Shown here: positions 24,201 through 37,100 of the stretch, one piece after another | How positions within the stretch are numbered: position 1 is the first letter of the stretch | Layout of the letters: every line of letters starts with the position of its first letter | NCBI GenBank assembly: GCA_914767715.1 | Contig: OU612070.1 | Span: forward strand, 14,031,501-14,095,500 | Source: Membranipora membranacea | Lineage: Eukaryota > Bryozoa > Gymnolaemata > Cheilostomatida > Membraniporidae | Direction of reading: 5' to 3' | Length of the DNA stretch: 64,000 bases | The notes under the pieces: generated by a model | The model's input: the letters and a program-made list of their open reading frames with translations, nothing else | Told to the model about the DNA's origin: nothing | Databases searched by the model: none | Made by a program: the position numbers and the translations under genes

Positions 24201-27200
24201 CGTACAGATAATATACAATTGTATACAATCATATGTAGGGCAGAAACGGGTACCAAAAATCAGGACAGGATCAGGTTTTCAAATTTCGGACCTGGCTGAG
24301 GCTGACATGTGTAAGCGTATATCATTTTAACATAGAATCAGTTATACTACGGAAGGAACACAAAGAAGCTATCCTTAACCACTGAGCTACATACACATTA
24401 TGTTGCACTCAGAGCACACCATTCATATAGGCTGATGGAGCTGAAAGGTAGAATAAAATACAGCAAAGTCTATTAAATCAAGATTGATTTTTGTAACATA
24501 TGCTTAGGACAACAAAAAATGACATGAGTATGAGCATAAGTATAGAAATTAGTACAGCATCAGCAAAACAGTCATATTAGCAAGTTTCAAAAGAGCTTTG
24601 AGGATGGTTACAAAAAAACATAAAAATTATCGTAAGCTAAGAGAGACATCCATATAATCAAACCTCACAATAATATTTTTCTCAACAATACTGCAAATGT
24701 TTTCAACAGTCTCCCACAACATCTAAGATCCCTAAAGAGATTATTTTCACAAAAAAATTTCTTTCAATCACTTCTTATAGACTTGATGATGTCCACCCAA
24801 AAATTTTTGTCTTTTTTCTATTGTATAATATTTTTGTTCTTTTACGATTAGATTGACAAACTTGGATGAACATCATTGAGATGAGAAAGCATACCAATAA
24901 AAGTGCTTGAAAAAAGAGATGGCTGATCCTTATGGTAGAATAAGCATATAGAGATGTTGATATGAGTTTATATATGTAATATAATACTTTTATTGTCAGC
25001 AAAAATTCATCATTCCTAATGATTTTCATGATGTACCTGTAGATTTTTCATGATGTTCATAAGCTTACCTGGAGAGTGAGTGAGTTCTCCTTCAGGGATT
25101 GTGTAGAGAAGACCAGGGCTCCATACTTATGTATACATGTGTCAACAGGTCTACTCCAACCTAATGATGAGCTACATAGACACATATTGGGCTGCTACAA
25201 TAAATAGGAGGGATCTGTTGGAGTTATCCCACCATAGAAAACTGGGAGACAACTTTTTAACACTTATGAAAAAGCCTTAGATATTCAAAGCGGAGTTTGT
25301 ACAACATATATTTGAATATTAGCTTTTATAATGATTATGTCTTTTGAGATAAAAAACATGATATTTTTGTTTATGAAACACAATTGATATGAGCATGCAT
25401 TGTCATAAATTGAGAGTACCCTTATCTCAAAGGCCCCTTTTTGGTTTTCTTTCAACACAAAACAAAAAAGGAGCCTTCAAGATAAAGCTATTTAAGAGCA
25501 CATACCAGTGTAACTGAGTAGGGAGTTTTCTCCTCTTGACATTTCTTGATACATTCGATATCTGAGTTCACTACTGACTGTGATTTGACAAAGGCTGGAT
25601 CTTTATCCTTCCAGCTTAGATCCGTAAAGCAACCAATAAAATGATCTCTCAATTCTGTGACGTTACCTGTTAAGAAAAGAACAAAAAAGAACACAGTTAA
25701 CTTGAAAAAAAAACTTTAAGCGGTAGCATATACTGTCCTATCAAAAACCCCTCCAACTTTGTAGTTGAAAATGCATTCAACGATTAAACCTGCAAACATG
25801 ATGTGAAGAGCGGAAATACAACTAATCTAACTCGATTATTCTGAGTTGATCTAACCTGGTGCTTTATCAGATAGCTGAGTCTCCCGCTCTACGATACACC
25901 GACGCTGGGTGTGTCTATCACCCGCACATCCTCTATACCTGCTCCTCAGATGGTTCTGCTCTAACTTATCTCTACCATAAGAGGTCCACAAAGTCCACGA
26001 CCGATCACCGTCTATCTCATCTGAGTAAATATGGTGAGAAGATTAATTAAGGACTGCCACTTTAACAATGCTTGGTTGTGGCAATCCTGTGTTATTTTCA
26101 AATCAACCTTTATTAGCCATTACGTATATATTTAATTTCAAATTCAACATGGAAGCAATCATAACACATCAAGTTGTTTGAGGACTGGATTATCAGAGTG
26201 TTTTGAACCATAAATGAAAATAAACACAGGACTTCTCAAACAAGATTCATGGAATTAAATATCCGGAAATGATTTCACACACTTTGAATTGGTCTCCCCT
26301 ATAATTCCATATACCAGAGTAAATATGATTCCAAGCTGCTTCAGTTTAAAGCAACTGAACAATTCTGTTCTAAGTAACAGTAATGATTGTATGGATACAG
26401 CATGTTTTCCTTATGATAAAAGATATATACCTGCTTTGAAGAACAGCCATCTATCTTTACCCCCACACATGGCGCTTTTATCGCCTGCACAAGGTACATT
26501 ACACATTGCATCCTCATCCAACCAGCTGGTGCCATGCTGATGCATACAATAACAAGTATCACCATTGAATAATGCTCCATATTGGCATCCCTTGGTTGAG
26601 CAAAACAGACGGCAAACCTGATGAAATAGATGGATAGCATATCAGGGGTTGATATTTAGAAAGGATTATTGCTATGTCACAAATTCCAGAGAAATCAAAT
26701 CATTTTCCTGATATTATATACAGAATATGGAATTACACAGATAGTATTTCAATGCCTTCTCGACCTCTTGCTGGTTGTAATTTATTAAGAGTTGAGTCAG
26801 ATTTCATCGCGAAGCGTGACGTTAAATTTCTGGGCAATATAACATTTTTGTTTCAAATTAAACAAGCACAAAATTGGCTTGCTTGTACAGCTACCTGTTA
26901 GCTTGAAAATGTTTATATCAAGTTATACACAAAACAGACAAAATATCCACACCTCATAGTATGGTTATAGGTGCAGGTCATATTTACAAATTCTCCTTCG
27001 AGCACACAATCAACAACATTATTCTCTATCTAATAATTATTTTTGTGCATATATTCTTTGTTTGTTTATGAAGTCAGCAAGTTGTTATTTTCTTTTGTGT
27101 ATAACATACTTATATGGGTACATCAATAAAAATATATATTATTAATTATTATTTAACTCACCTTCATAGTCATGTCATGTATTTTCTCCATTTTGGCTAC

Positions 27201-30193
27201 AACTGCTGATTGAGCAGAAGGCTCCTGACATGACATGATGCGCGGTAGAGTCTCCAGGTCAAATTTACTGTGTCTGGCAGCAGGCTTCTTAGTAACTACC
27301 TCTACAGTCACATTCTCAGCAGATGGAACAGCTTTCTCAAATTGTGAGAAAACAGCGTATGCTGCAATATATTGAACAACATTGAATTGATGTTAAGGAG
27401 AGTAACCATTGATATGAATTCATGGATCAGTGGTATAATACACAGTATGGCTATTTGTGGAAAAATTTCATCAGTATATAACTTTGGGTCAGTAATTGGA
27501 TCTAGCCGAAATTCTAGCAGCTTTAACGTTATGCATTGACTGGACGTCTCAGTAACAACCTTTAAAAACACAAGCAAGCTATATGACAAATGTTTACAAG
27601 GGGTCGACTGTAGCATTACTGAATTTTTGGACTGATAAAAGATGCGATATTGTTTCCACTAATCATATTACATAAATTGTCATTGCCATTGAGTGTGACT
27701 ATTTTGCAATAGAAAGCTAACAAGATGGCTTTTACTCTCTTGCTTATCTAATCTTAATAATATTTGGCTATCAAATATTCAATGCAGGGAAAGTGGCTAA
27801 ATAGTGAACATGTTATTGAGCAAACACAATTGTTGCATAAAACACAGCATGTCTACCATATTATAAAAATGTGAACAAAGCAACCAAACAAAAAACTATG
27901 AGCACGTACTTGCTTGGGGATGTAAATTTTTACTTTGATTCTTTTGATGTGATAAGAATTTAGATTGAGCATGTAATTCAGGAAACGGTAACATCCGTAC
28001 CTTTAACAGTGTGTGTATTCTTATGACCAGTGTTATTACTTTTATCCAGTAGCAAGTTAGTTTTATGTTAGTTGTATGTTTAGTGCTTTCACCCATACTG
28101 ACTCTCGTGATCTGACTGGGCATGTAGATCACTGATAAACTAGGATATCATTACCACAAAGAGAATGTCGTAAGGCTAAGTATGTATCATGCGTGAATTG
28201 AATTTGCGCATGTGCAAGAACAATGAGTTTAGTCTGGGTTCTGATTGCAATTTTGGTCTGGGGAGATAGGACACTCCCTGCATGAATTGCCAGTCAACTT
28301 TAGCTAATAGTGACAATAGAAGATAACTCTTTCTAACAATTCCGCACGCATTTGTGAGTGTGCCACCAGAGCAGGTAGCCAATCAGATGGCTTCGGAATT
28401 CCGAGACTCAATTTTGCAGAGATCAGCTCCCTAGAGCTGAGCATGCGCAGAATGGCTTTCACCACCAATCTTGTGATTTCATAAGCCATGACTTGATGAC
28501 ATGTTTCAACCAGCACCCAAGGCCGCGTTTTGCTGGGTAGCGGCTCGGCCACGAGGGTTACCCTAAATCTCAGGCACTCCTGTAGACCTATCATATTATT
28601 ACTTTAATAGAGGTACAATCTCAACATCTATATAATTCCAACTAAGGAAATCTATTATTTGTATGCAGAACCATCCTGTAAGCAAAGTTATTAATTTTGA
28701 CTGCTATAATTTAATTTGATGGTTCTTATTATATAATTTGCAGTAAACTGTTTATTGATAATACTACTGATTGCTAATGGCTAAATTAATTTTTTTTGCA
28801 TATAACCATGACACATGTTCATACTTATTTCCCCATCAAATGTCTAACAAAACTCCATTTTAGCCGTCATTGAGGTCACGAAAACAATGTTCTACGTAGT
28901 CTGAGCCCCCCCCCCCTCCACCTAGAGTCATACCCCCGTCCAACGGCCCTCCCGTCGGGGGAGGAGCTGCATTAAGTAACTTAGCTGGTCTCAGTTTCTT
29001 CTCTACAGTAATGCTACACACGCCGTATTTTCCATTGGATTGGATTAAAAAATACGACATGTGTAGCTACAGCTTTAGGGTTTAGATTTAGCCCTGTTCA
29101 CACGGCCATGGGGACAGGGCTAGTTTAGATTTATTATGCGATTTTTTTTTTATCATGTGAACTAATTCTAACCCATGTAATTTGAGCTGTTTATTAAATC
29201 TGATACTTGGATGATTTCCATGTACAGTGGCTTAATTTTATACCTGATATTATCATGTTTTGATCTTATCCTGTTTCATTGTTAAAATACTTGAACTGGA
29301 GAGGTATACACCCGAGCTAGCAGTCTCCGAAAAGTGCCGTGTCTGAGAATGTCCAGACATAGGAGAAGACAACCATTAATAAGTCTGCAAATTTATGTTA
29401 TTTTATTGATGTGACAACATACATGTATGTTTTAAGGTATGAGGAATCTGAAAAACAGGGTTAGAACTCTGTGAGATGAGGCAAAAGTGCTGTAAACAGA
29501 TGCTTAAGTTAAAAAAGTAATAAATTGCAAAAAAACGGAGTTTCCTAGCTTCCCCCCACCCGACGACCAACGACCACGATCGCCATCCCGAACGCTTTTA
29601 AGGGCTGGCTGTGGAACTGTTCAGCATTGGGCAAATTTTCATAGTGAATGTAGGTGATTTTCTTTTTAATTTTGCCTTGAAATGGGAAAATCCTCTCTTC
29701 AGGTTTCATTCAAACGGACAGAATCTTTTCTTCAACTTTAAAACACCCAATCTTCAGTAAATATGCGGGGAGCCCTATTTAATACACCTAAACCAACACA
29801 GTAGTTATACTCACATTTCACTGACTCTTTTAGCTGAATAAGAGGTTGTGACTGTGCTCTTGTTGCACCCCGGTCTTTCATCATATTAGGGGTAATGACA
29901 TATGTGATCAGAATAAGAGTACAGAGAACAATCACTCCGCAAAATCTGCGTAGTTGGGGACGGTAACGACAAACCCTGAAAGTAACATCAAATAGAAAAA
30001 TGACATTTGATCCTGAATAATTTCAGTACTAATAGAACTGCTCATAGTGTGTCACCAGGGAGAATTCTCCCTGGTGTCACATAAAATCATGTAAGATTTG
30101 ATGTAATTTTGCTTCTAAATCTCTCTCTCCCTTCTATTCTTGTTATCCATACATAATAATTCAAAATACTCACACAGGGCAGCTTCGAGTCAT
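21230..30193 (-). CDS. WSC-domain type II membrane carbohydrate sulfotransferase, complete copy A
   Basis: Twelve exons (minus): 30193-30174, 29975-29815, 27361-27162, 26617-26431, 26020-25856, 25666-25506, 25194-25069, 23800-23600, 23178-23043, 22727-22588, 22158-21953, 21485-21230. All are GT-AG with matching phases: 652 residues. The N-terminus is Arg-rich (MTRSCPVVCRYRPQLRRF), followed by a membrane anchor (residues 20-35) and a stem, as in Golgi enzymes. Two WSC modules follow: one around residues 120-190 (CQYGALFNGDTCYC, CAGDKSAMCGG), one around 250-335 (GCFTDLSWKD, CIKKCQEE, MCLCSS). The catalytic domain has the 5'-PAPS loop VAVVAHYRAGSTF (about 350-362) and the 3'-phosphate site FRDPRG (500-505), then HYEDLATDVLAAAEKIY. 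This fits a Gal/GlcNAc-6-O-type sulfotransferase using PAPS in the Golgi lumen; the acceptor sugar is unknown. A tandem partner lies at 58345 onward. Confidence 0.9.
23171..23335 (-). repeat. Array of seven pseudo-3'-splice-sites ending at the real acceptor of exon 9
   Basis: Read on the minus strand, the 3' end of intron 8 is a degenerate tandem repeat of 21-24 bp units. Each unit has a pyrimidine run followed by CTGCAG or CTGTAG and then ATATAC or a close variant. The last unit is the genuine acceptor, whose exon begins ATATACCC. The same array is kept in copy B at about 60742-60900. The repeat unit therefore looks derived from the splice site itself. Confidence 0.7.
24966..25034 (-). mobile_element. 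LINE 3'-tail fragment next to the exon 7 donor of copy A
   Basis: The minus strand reads CATCATGAAAATCATT, then GCTGACAATAAAAGTAT and a TA-rich tail. It matches the 3' end of the LINE at 57231-58305. Copy B lacks it: there the exon 7 donor is followed directly by shared intron sequence. It is thus a severely truncated insertion made after the gene duplication. Confidence 0.6.
28860..29110 (-). other. Intron 2 of copy A: unassigned GC-richer open frame and short inverted repeat
   Basis: A 66-codon minus-strand frame (29060-28860) contains NAAPPPTGGPLDGG and a Gly run. It is more GC-rich than its surroundings. Next to it, GCCCTGT/ACAGGGC flank TCACACGGCCATGGGG at about 29091-29121, a word often seen at MITE ends. 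I cannot tell whether either is functional. Confidence 0.25.
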
Positions 30194-31147
30194 GGTGATG
30201 ATTTAGTTGATTAATATTCTTGGCACCGAGAACAGCTCATACATGTGGTGCAATATGAACACTATCATAGCCGAACATTACCATACATCCATGGGGTAGA
30301 GTAGACTGAAAAAAAAGAGATTTATTAATTATCCATGAACTAATTGAAATGAAATCAAATGCTGAATATTTACCTATTTATCTGGACGAGCTTTGTTGGT
30401 GGTTTCCTTCCCTTACAACTTACTCCAGGTTTGTCCCAATCCCACACTCCCACACAAAGCATCAACATAGCAGTGCCAATTTATGTAAATATTAGTAGTA
30501 CATATTACCAATGGTTTAGCTCATTGTTATTAAATGACAAGCTGAAAGCAGATGAGAACACCAACCAACAAGCTTGTAGTGTCCAGAAAAATAGCTGCTT
30601 GTAAAATATAGTTGACCATATTGATAGTCATGGCAAGGAGGAAGATGAATATATATATATATGTTACTTCTCCAGTCCTTGTTGTGGTCTACTTTCTTGG
30701 TTTGAGCAAAGAGTTACCCTGTAACTCCAGAGTCCTCGACTTGAGGCCTGGTTTGAGTGAGAAATCAAAAATAAATTGTTTGTTACTCTCAGTGAGACCA
30801 TAGAGCACAGGTCTACTCCAAAACCTGGGATTTTTGCAATGTTTGACTGCCCAAGGGGGGCAGTCAAACATTAGTCAGGTTTTGGAGTAGTAGACCTGTG
30901 CCATAGATAGAGCAATGAACTAAACCTGAAAAGGAGGAGGTTTAGTTCATTGGATAGATCAGGGAGAATGGATAGATCAAGGAGTTAGACTAGACTAGGA
31001 CTAACTCCTTGCATAGAGTAAAACTTTATTGGGGATGGTTGTGTAACCAGTGAGGCCTCCTGACTCTTGACATGATGTAACAAAGAAAAACTTTCTAACG
31101 ACTTGCAGTAATAAATAATAAAGGCAAAGGGGTAGAACTATAGCTGT
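30194..31147. repeat. Upstream flank of copy A with three consecutive perfect hairpins
   Basis: Hairpin 1: outer arms 30805-30826 and 30877-30901 (3-base bulge), inner perfect 15-bp arms 30838-30852 and 30858-30872. Hairpin 2: perfect 15-bp arms 30913-30927 and 30938-30952. Hairpin 3: perfect 11-bp arms 30978-30988 and 31001-31011. The three have different sequences. No gene is seen in the rest of the stretch. Confidence 0.75.
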
Positions 31148-31416
31148 TATGTATTACAGTTTTGTTATTATCTTTAGTAGTTTCACTTTGTAAATTGAAA
31201 GTCTTTTATGTTATCTATTACTTGATTGGTATTTCATTATTGTAAAGGCTCTTTTTATTGGCCTATTTTAATCATTCGTCTGCTTCCTTTTTGTTAGTTG
31301 TATATTAGATGTTAAACAAAGAAGATGCTTTGTTAATAAGTTAAGAATAAATAAACTTGTTAGCTTATGGTTTTGAAGCTAGCACAACCAAATAGATGTC
31401 CAATCCATGTACAGCT
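31145..31416 (+). repeat. LTR-like repeat, copy 1 (second copy at 55984-56249)
   Basis: About 269 bp, more than 90% identical by eye to 55984-56249 in the same orientation. Taken from 31145 to 31413 it begins TGT and ends ACA and contains AATAAATAAA near its 3' end. It is followed by TGGCGACGAGATATAG (31420-31435), which could be a primer-binding site. These are LTR features; no matching coding region is attached. Confidence 0.45.
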
Positions 31417-31820
31417 CAATGGCGACGAGATATAGTGATTTGAAGCCCACTGCTCAAGAAGAAAGAGACTCAGACTTCAATAGCAGACCAGAAGGAAGTA
31501 TTGTTCTAGGATATTCTTTTTCATTCTTTAGATTAAATTGTATGTTTTGTTCTCTTGTTGCAACAGCACAGGTGCTTACTTGTTTGTGTCAGTACCAAAA
31601 ATGGGCACTTGAGATATGTAGTTATATTCAGCCAGCCGCAGAAGTCAGAGGGTATAGATAGAGATGGAAACAAATGCACCCAGTAACCGCCATGGTATTT
31701 TGTAGTCACAAGCATACACAACGAGCAGAGAGATGCAGAAGTAATCCATCAAAGATGTAGCGAAGATAACCGCAGCAGGCTAATCCGGTCAGAAAATAGG
31801 AATTCCAGTGACGCAGTAAT

Positions 31821-32263
31821 TTGGTTTTCCAAAACGTCATAGTACCAAGTACCAAGTAATCTCCAGGGTGACACAGAAGTAATTAACCAGGAAGTAACAA
31901 CAACAAAGTCAGCCCAAAAATAGAACAACAAATTCCAGAGGGTAGACTGAGGAACAGCAGCAATATACCACGTGATGTGACCACAGAACGGATTCATATG
32001 ACAAAGCCACAAGAGACACTAATCCTAGTACCAAGAACCAATTAATCTTCAGGAATTTGGTTTTCCAAAACGTCATAGCACCAAGTACCAAGTAATCTTC
32101 AGGATGACACAGAAGTAATTAATCATGAAGTAACAACAACAAAGTCAGCCCAAAAATAGAACAATAAATTCCAGAAGGTAGACTGAGGAACAACAGCCAT
32201 ATACCACGTGACGTGACCACAGAACGGTTTCATATAACAAAGCCACAAGAGACACTAATCCAT
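31821..32263. repeat. Two-copy tandem repeat, 236-bp period
   Basis: The segment starting TTGGTTTTCCAAAACGTCAT at 31821 recurs at 32057 with scattered mismatches and both copies end at GACACTAATCC. TATAAAGG near 32325 and AATAAA near 32426 follow, so this may be the U3 region of a degenerate LTR with a duplicated enhancer-like block. Confidence 0.6.
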
Positions 32264-32770
32264 TAATCCGCCGACAGCTAATCAAACGACAACAAGCAGA
32301 GTCAGCACAAAAATCGGCACCCATATAAAGGCCGAAATTTTGAACAGTAAATTAGTACAGTTTAATTCTTTGAGCAGCACAGTCAACTTTTTACATAGCT
32401 AGTAAAAGACATTATATTTTGATTTAATAAATGCTAGCTTTAAATCAGAGATCTTTGTTGGAACGCTAACACTAAAGTGGAGTCTAAGGACCAATATATA
32501 CTGTGAGTATCATTTGAATTACATTATCATTTTTTTATAAGTATCAAGACAATAAACAATAACTTTAGTGAATATACTGTTGTAATTGATTTCTATGCAT
32601 ATAGTAATTTGCAAAGTAATTAGGGACAGTTCGTCAGGTACTCAGACGTTAGGTCATATTCACTAAGAGTTTATAAGGCAATTTTGCAATCAACTAAAGT
32701 AAGTCGTTGTTAATTGTTACTATAACAACACTCTGAAACAGGATTCAAAATTAACTTTAGGAGGTTTAAT

Positions 32771-33190
32771 CATTGTGACCCACCTTAAACGCATGTAATT
32801 CGCGTAAGGTGCTCATATCAATGTAATCATTGTGACCCACCTTAAACGCATGTAATTCGCGTAAGGTGCTCATATCAAAGTCGGAAATCATTGTGATCCA
32901 CCATTAACGCATGTAATTCGCGTAAGGTGCTCATATCAAAGTCGGAAATCATTGTGACCCACCTTAAACGCATGTAATTCGCGTAAGGTGCTCATATCAA
33001 AGTCGGAAATCATTGTGATCCCCCATAAACGCATGTAATTCGCGTAGGTGCTCATATCAAAGTCGGAAATCATTGTGACCCACCAAAAACGCATGTAATT
33101 CGCGTAAGGTGCTCATATCAAAGTCGGAAATCATTGTGAACCACCATAAACGCAGGTATTTCGAGTAGGTGCTCATATCAAGTCGGAAAT
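32771..33190. repeat. Seven-copy tandem repeat, about 60-bp unit
   Basis: The unit begins CATTGTGACCCACC and ends AAAGTCGGAAAT. The copies differ by a few substitutions and one- to three-base indels; the first lacks the normal end and the last is the most diverged. Each unit contains an imperfect inverted repeat (ACCTTAAACGC with GCGTAAGGT). Confidence 0.85.
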
Positions 33191-34130
33191 CATTTTAGAA
33201 GTATCATTGGGAACTATTGTCAAAGCAGAACAGTATTAATTAGTATTCATATTTGCTTGGGGGTTAAATAGATTTAGTTTCGGAATAATAGTTTAGGATT
33301 AGATTCTTGTGTTTTAAAGAAGTAGGACGCTACCGATTTAAGATAAGATACCTCTAATCTGTGAAACATTAATTCAACATTGAATATAGAAATTGAACAT
33401 TAATTTTAGAGTGACCACAGACTGATACCTCTTTTCTTCACTAGAAATTGGGTTGGAGTCTTTAGCTAATTTAACTTGGCTAAGAGGCCTGTGATACTGA
33501 TACACCGCCTTGATTACCTGATTGGGCTTCCAGGCACTATACAGAGATCAAGTAGGTGCTTATAAATAAAATCAGTCACCTAAGTTGAATAACGAAAAAT
33601 ATCAAACGTACCTGAACACATTCATAAATAGTGATTGTGTCATATTAACATCTAAGGATTATATTGACTTTGTGGTGTAAGAGCATTGTCTCGAAACTCA
33701 CCAAGAGTTTTACTGTTAGAACAAGACAGGGGTCTTAGCAGGTTATCGGCAGGAACCTTTCTTAAACAACTTGAAGGCAACTTCTAGTGAAGCTAAGAAG
33801 AGGTCAGGCTCAATAACAACCCCGTAGTAAATTGCTTTGTGGAGTAGTGGGAACCAGCTGTTCGTCACTATAAATTAATAAGTTAAATACCTCGTACTCA
33901 CCAGAGTGCTAGCATTACCAATTGGAACCACGTTTTAATAGATTTGAGCGATCTTGTCTTTCTTCAGTGCATGAAAGAGGAGGTAACTCCAAATTAGAAC
34001 TACAAATAAATTACACAATAAAGTGACATTTTGAAGTGTCCGGAGTGCAAGATTTAAAACCATAACTACAAACATAGTTAGAACCAATTTATAAGTAGGA
34101 CGGTTATAGAACAACTATACATACTAATAG
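33191..34130. other. Unassigned AT-rich DNA left of the palindrome
   Basis: No gene or clear repeat boundary is seen. It could be the untranslated leader of a decayed LTR element. Confidence 0.3.
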
Positions 34131-37100
34131 TCGGTAGGTACGAAAAACCGAACCACGAACTCACAAGCAACGAACCTTTAAAAAACCGAACCCTCAATGT
34201 GTCTGATAACATAATTTCGGCCAATGATGTTCTTTGTAACAAAAAGTCAAAACTTTGATGAACAGTTATCCTCTCTTGCACTTTGGCAAATGGTAGAGGA
34301 CAACTCCAATCCCAGCAGAGAGTTTGGGACATATGAGCAGGGAGAGTGGGAGGGGAGCAGGGAGTTTGTCCCCGACTGAACAAAGAAGGGGATTTTGTTC
34401 TAGAAGAGACACCAGGCTAGATCATGGCCTGAACGATTTCCAGATTGAGACAGAGGTTCCGGAGAGCTGGGAGCCACCAAGTTCAAACTTAGTGATTATT
34501 ACCATGGTGGTGCGACTGATCCTGGATAATTGAGTGATTATGCACAAATGCACGCAGTGATGCTTTTACTTACTAAATGATGCTTGCAAATACTCTGTTT
34601 ATGTGATCATTGCACTGTTTGAGTGATAAGGTGATCAAATCAGATAACATATTATATGCGCATTCAAATAAAGGTAATGGTTCAGAGAAGAGACTGTTGA
34701 TGGTGTTTACACGTGTATTCAATGAACTTATTTGTATATTATGGTGCCTGAAAAAGCGGCAAAATGAGAGGCAGAAAAAAAGGCCTGAGAGAATAGTAAT
34801 GGCTCAGGTGGATTAATACTGAAGTGTGAGCATTCATGTCTGTGAATACACGTGTGATGGTAGACCATCGGGGACATAAAGCAGTTCCTATCCAATGGTA
34901 GTGGCAATATACGTTGTTAATGACAGTAAGCTAACTATCAAGCCATCACTGTTGCATAACAGCTATCACTAGGATTGTGCTGTGACTTCTGGTACTGCGT
35001 AACTAAAAAAAAGAGAAAATATCACATTCAAATTCAAAGAGAAGTGTTTGATATCATATGTCATGATATTATCAGTTAAAATCTAAAACTCACTTTTTGC
35101 TCACTGCGCTCTACTCATAGCTTTAGGGCAGCATGGGGCAAGCTCCCCGTTTCTTCATTGCCGGTTAATATTATTTGCTTTTTTTATGGCTAGATGGTGA
35201 CTGGTGAAGCTCACACCACATTACATTATCAATCATGCTCGACTGGGATAAAATGAATAATACACCAATTAATTTTGGTACATACCTGACCCAACTTGCA
35301 GCTTAATTACTATGTAGTTGTTTTACACGAGGCCGTTTCAGAAGACTAGGATATTATCATTATCAGTTTAGTCCGGGCCACCACAGCTTGAACCTGACTT
35401 CGTTACACAGCTATAGTACAGCATGTTAGTCTGACCATCGGACCAAAATAATTTTGTATTCTGTGGTACGAGTCAGAGAAATCAATAGCTGAGGTTGTAA
35501 TGAGTAAGGGCCCGCATAGATATCTACAAACACAAGATTTCTTATGTTAGTTATTACAGAATATGCAGTTAATATATAGTATTTGCCTAACCACTTTCAT
35601 ACTAGTAGGATCATTCATAGATGATGAAGCCTGATCAAGCTAATGTAAATTTCAGAGAGGCAACACTGATCTGATATATCTTAGAGTAGCACAAAATGTT
35701 GTATGTAAGACCTAACAGTTAACAGTTATAGTTATATATATATATAGTAAATAAGCTCAATTTTTTATAGAAGAATTTTAATGTATATTAGAGGTCCTAC
35801 TTTCCCCCTCATGCTTTGTTTGAAACCAAAGAACAGCCATGAACTTTCAAAACAATATTTCAAGATAGGCCAACACCCATAGTACATACTTGCTAACTCT
35901 GTTGAGAGGTGATGATTCAGGAGGCAGCCTTCTGCTCCTCCGGTGACGAGTCAAAGGGTCTCCAATTTACTAAACTGTGACCATTTCTAATAAATAAGTG
36001 TGGTGTGTCCTCCATTACAGCCTTCTGTAGTAGCTCCACATACTTCCATCATTTTCAAACTTGCAGGAATATATATATAGTCAAACCATTCCTCTCTCCA
36101 ATGCAAAAGTTCATTTGGATTCAGGATGACTAATTTGACAATTACATCTACTTGGTGTGTACCAAACTGTGCAATCTTGCTCTCCATAATTTTTCATCAA
36201 GTGACCTTGAGCTAGTGCACCTAGTTAGGATGCAATGAGCTCTATTAAAAGTCAAAGTTTGATGTCTGTTATATTATTGGTCACTTATCAAAAACATGAC
36301 ATTTCATTGGCTACTGACAATTTAAACTTTGAGCAAATTGATTTAAGCAGGAGAGGATAATCCTGAGTTCGGTTTTTAGAGGGTTCGTAGTTCGTGAGTT
36401 CGTGGTTCGGTTTTTCGTACCTACCCAAAGTAAATGCCGTGTACTATTAGTAGGGTAGGTACGAAAAACCGAACCACGAACTCACGAACTACGAACCCTC
36501 TAAAAACCGAACTCAGGATTATCCTCTCCTGCTTAAATCAATTTGCTCAAAGTTTAAATTGTCAGTAGCCAATGAAATGTCATGTTTTTGATAAGTGACC
36601 AATAATATAACAGACATCAAACTTTGACTTTTAATAGAGCTCATTGCATCCTAACTAGGTGCACTAGCTCAAGGTCACTTGATGAAAAATTATGGAGAGC
36701 AAGATTGCACAGTTTGGTACACACCAAGTAGATGTAATTGTCAAATTAGTCATCCTGAATCCAAATGAACTTTTGCATTGGAGAGAGGAATGGTTTGACT
36801 ATATATATATTCCTGCAAGTTTGAAAATGATGGAAGTATGTGGAGCTACTACAGAAGGCTGTAATGGAGGACACACCACACTTATTTATTAGAAATGGTC
36901 ACAGTTTAGTAAATTGGAGACCCTTTGACTCGTCACCGGAGGAGCAGAAGGCTGCCTCCTGAATCATCACCTCTCAACAGAGTTAGCAAGTATGTACTAT
37001 GGGTGTTGGCCTATCTTGAAATATTGTTTTGAAAGTTCATGGCTGTTCTTTGGTTTCAAACAAAGCATGAGGGGGAAAGTAGGACCTCTAATATACATTA

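Noticed and set aside
24360-24410. tRNA-like D-arm word GTAGCTCAGTGGTTAAGGAT on the minus strand (also near 61990)
   Set aside because: It matches an A box, but no B box (GGTTCRANTCC) or cloverleaf follows. At most it is an old SINE head in the duplicated intron.
36427-36452. Palindrome as a missed sequencing-adapter artefact
   Set aside because: The spacer does not resemble a hairpin adapter, and the arm ends coincide with transposon-like inverted ends; an artefact remains possible and is noted in the finding.
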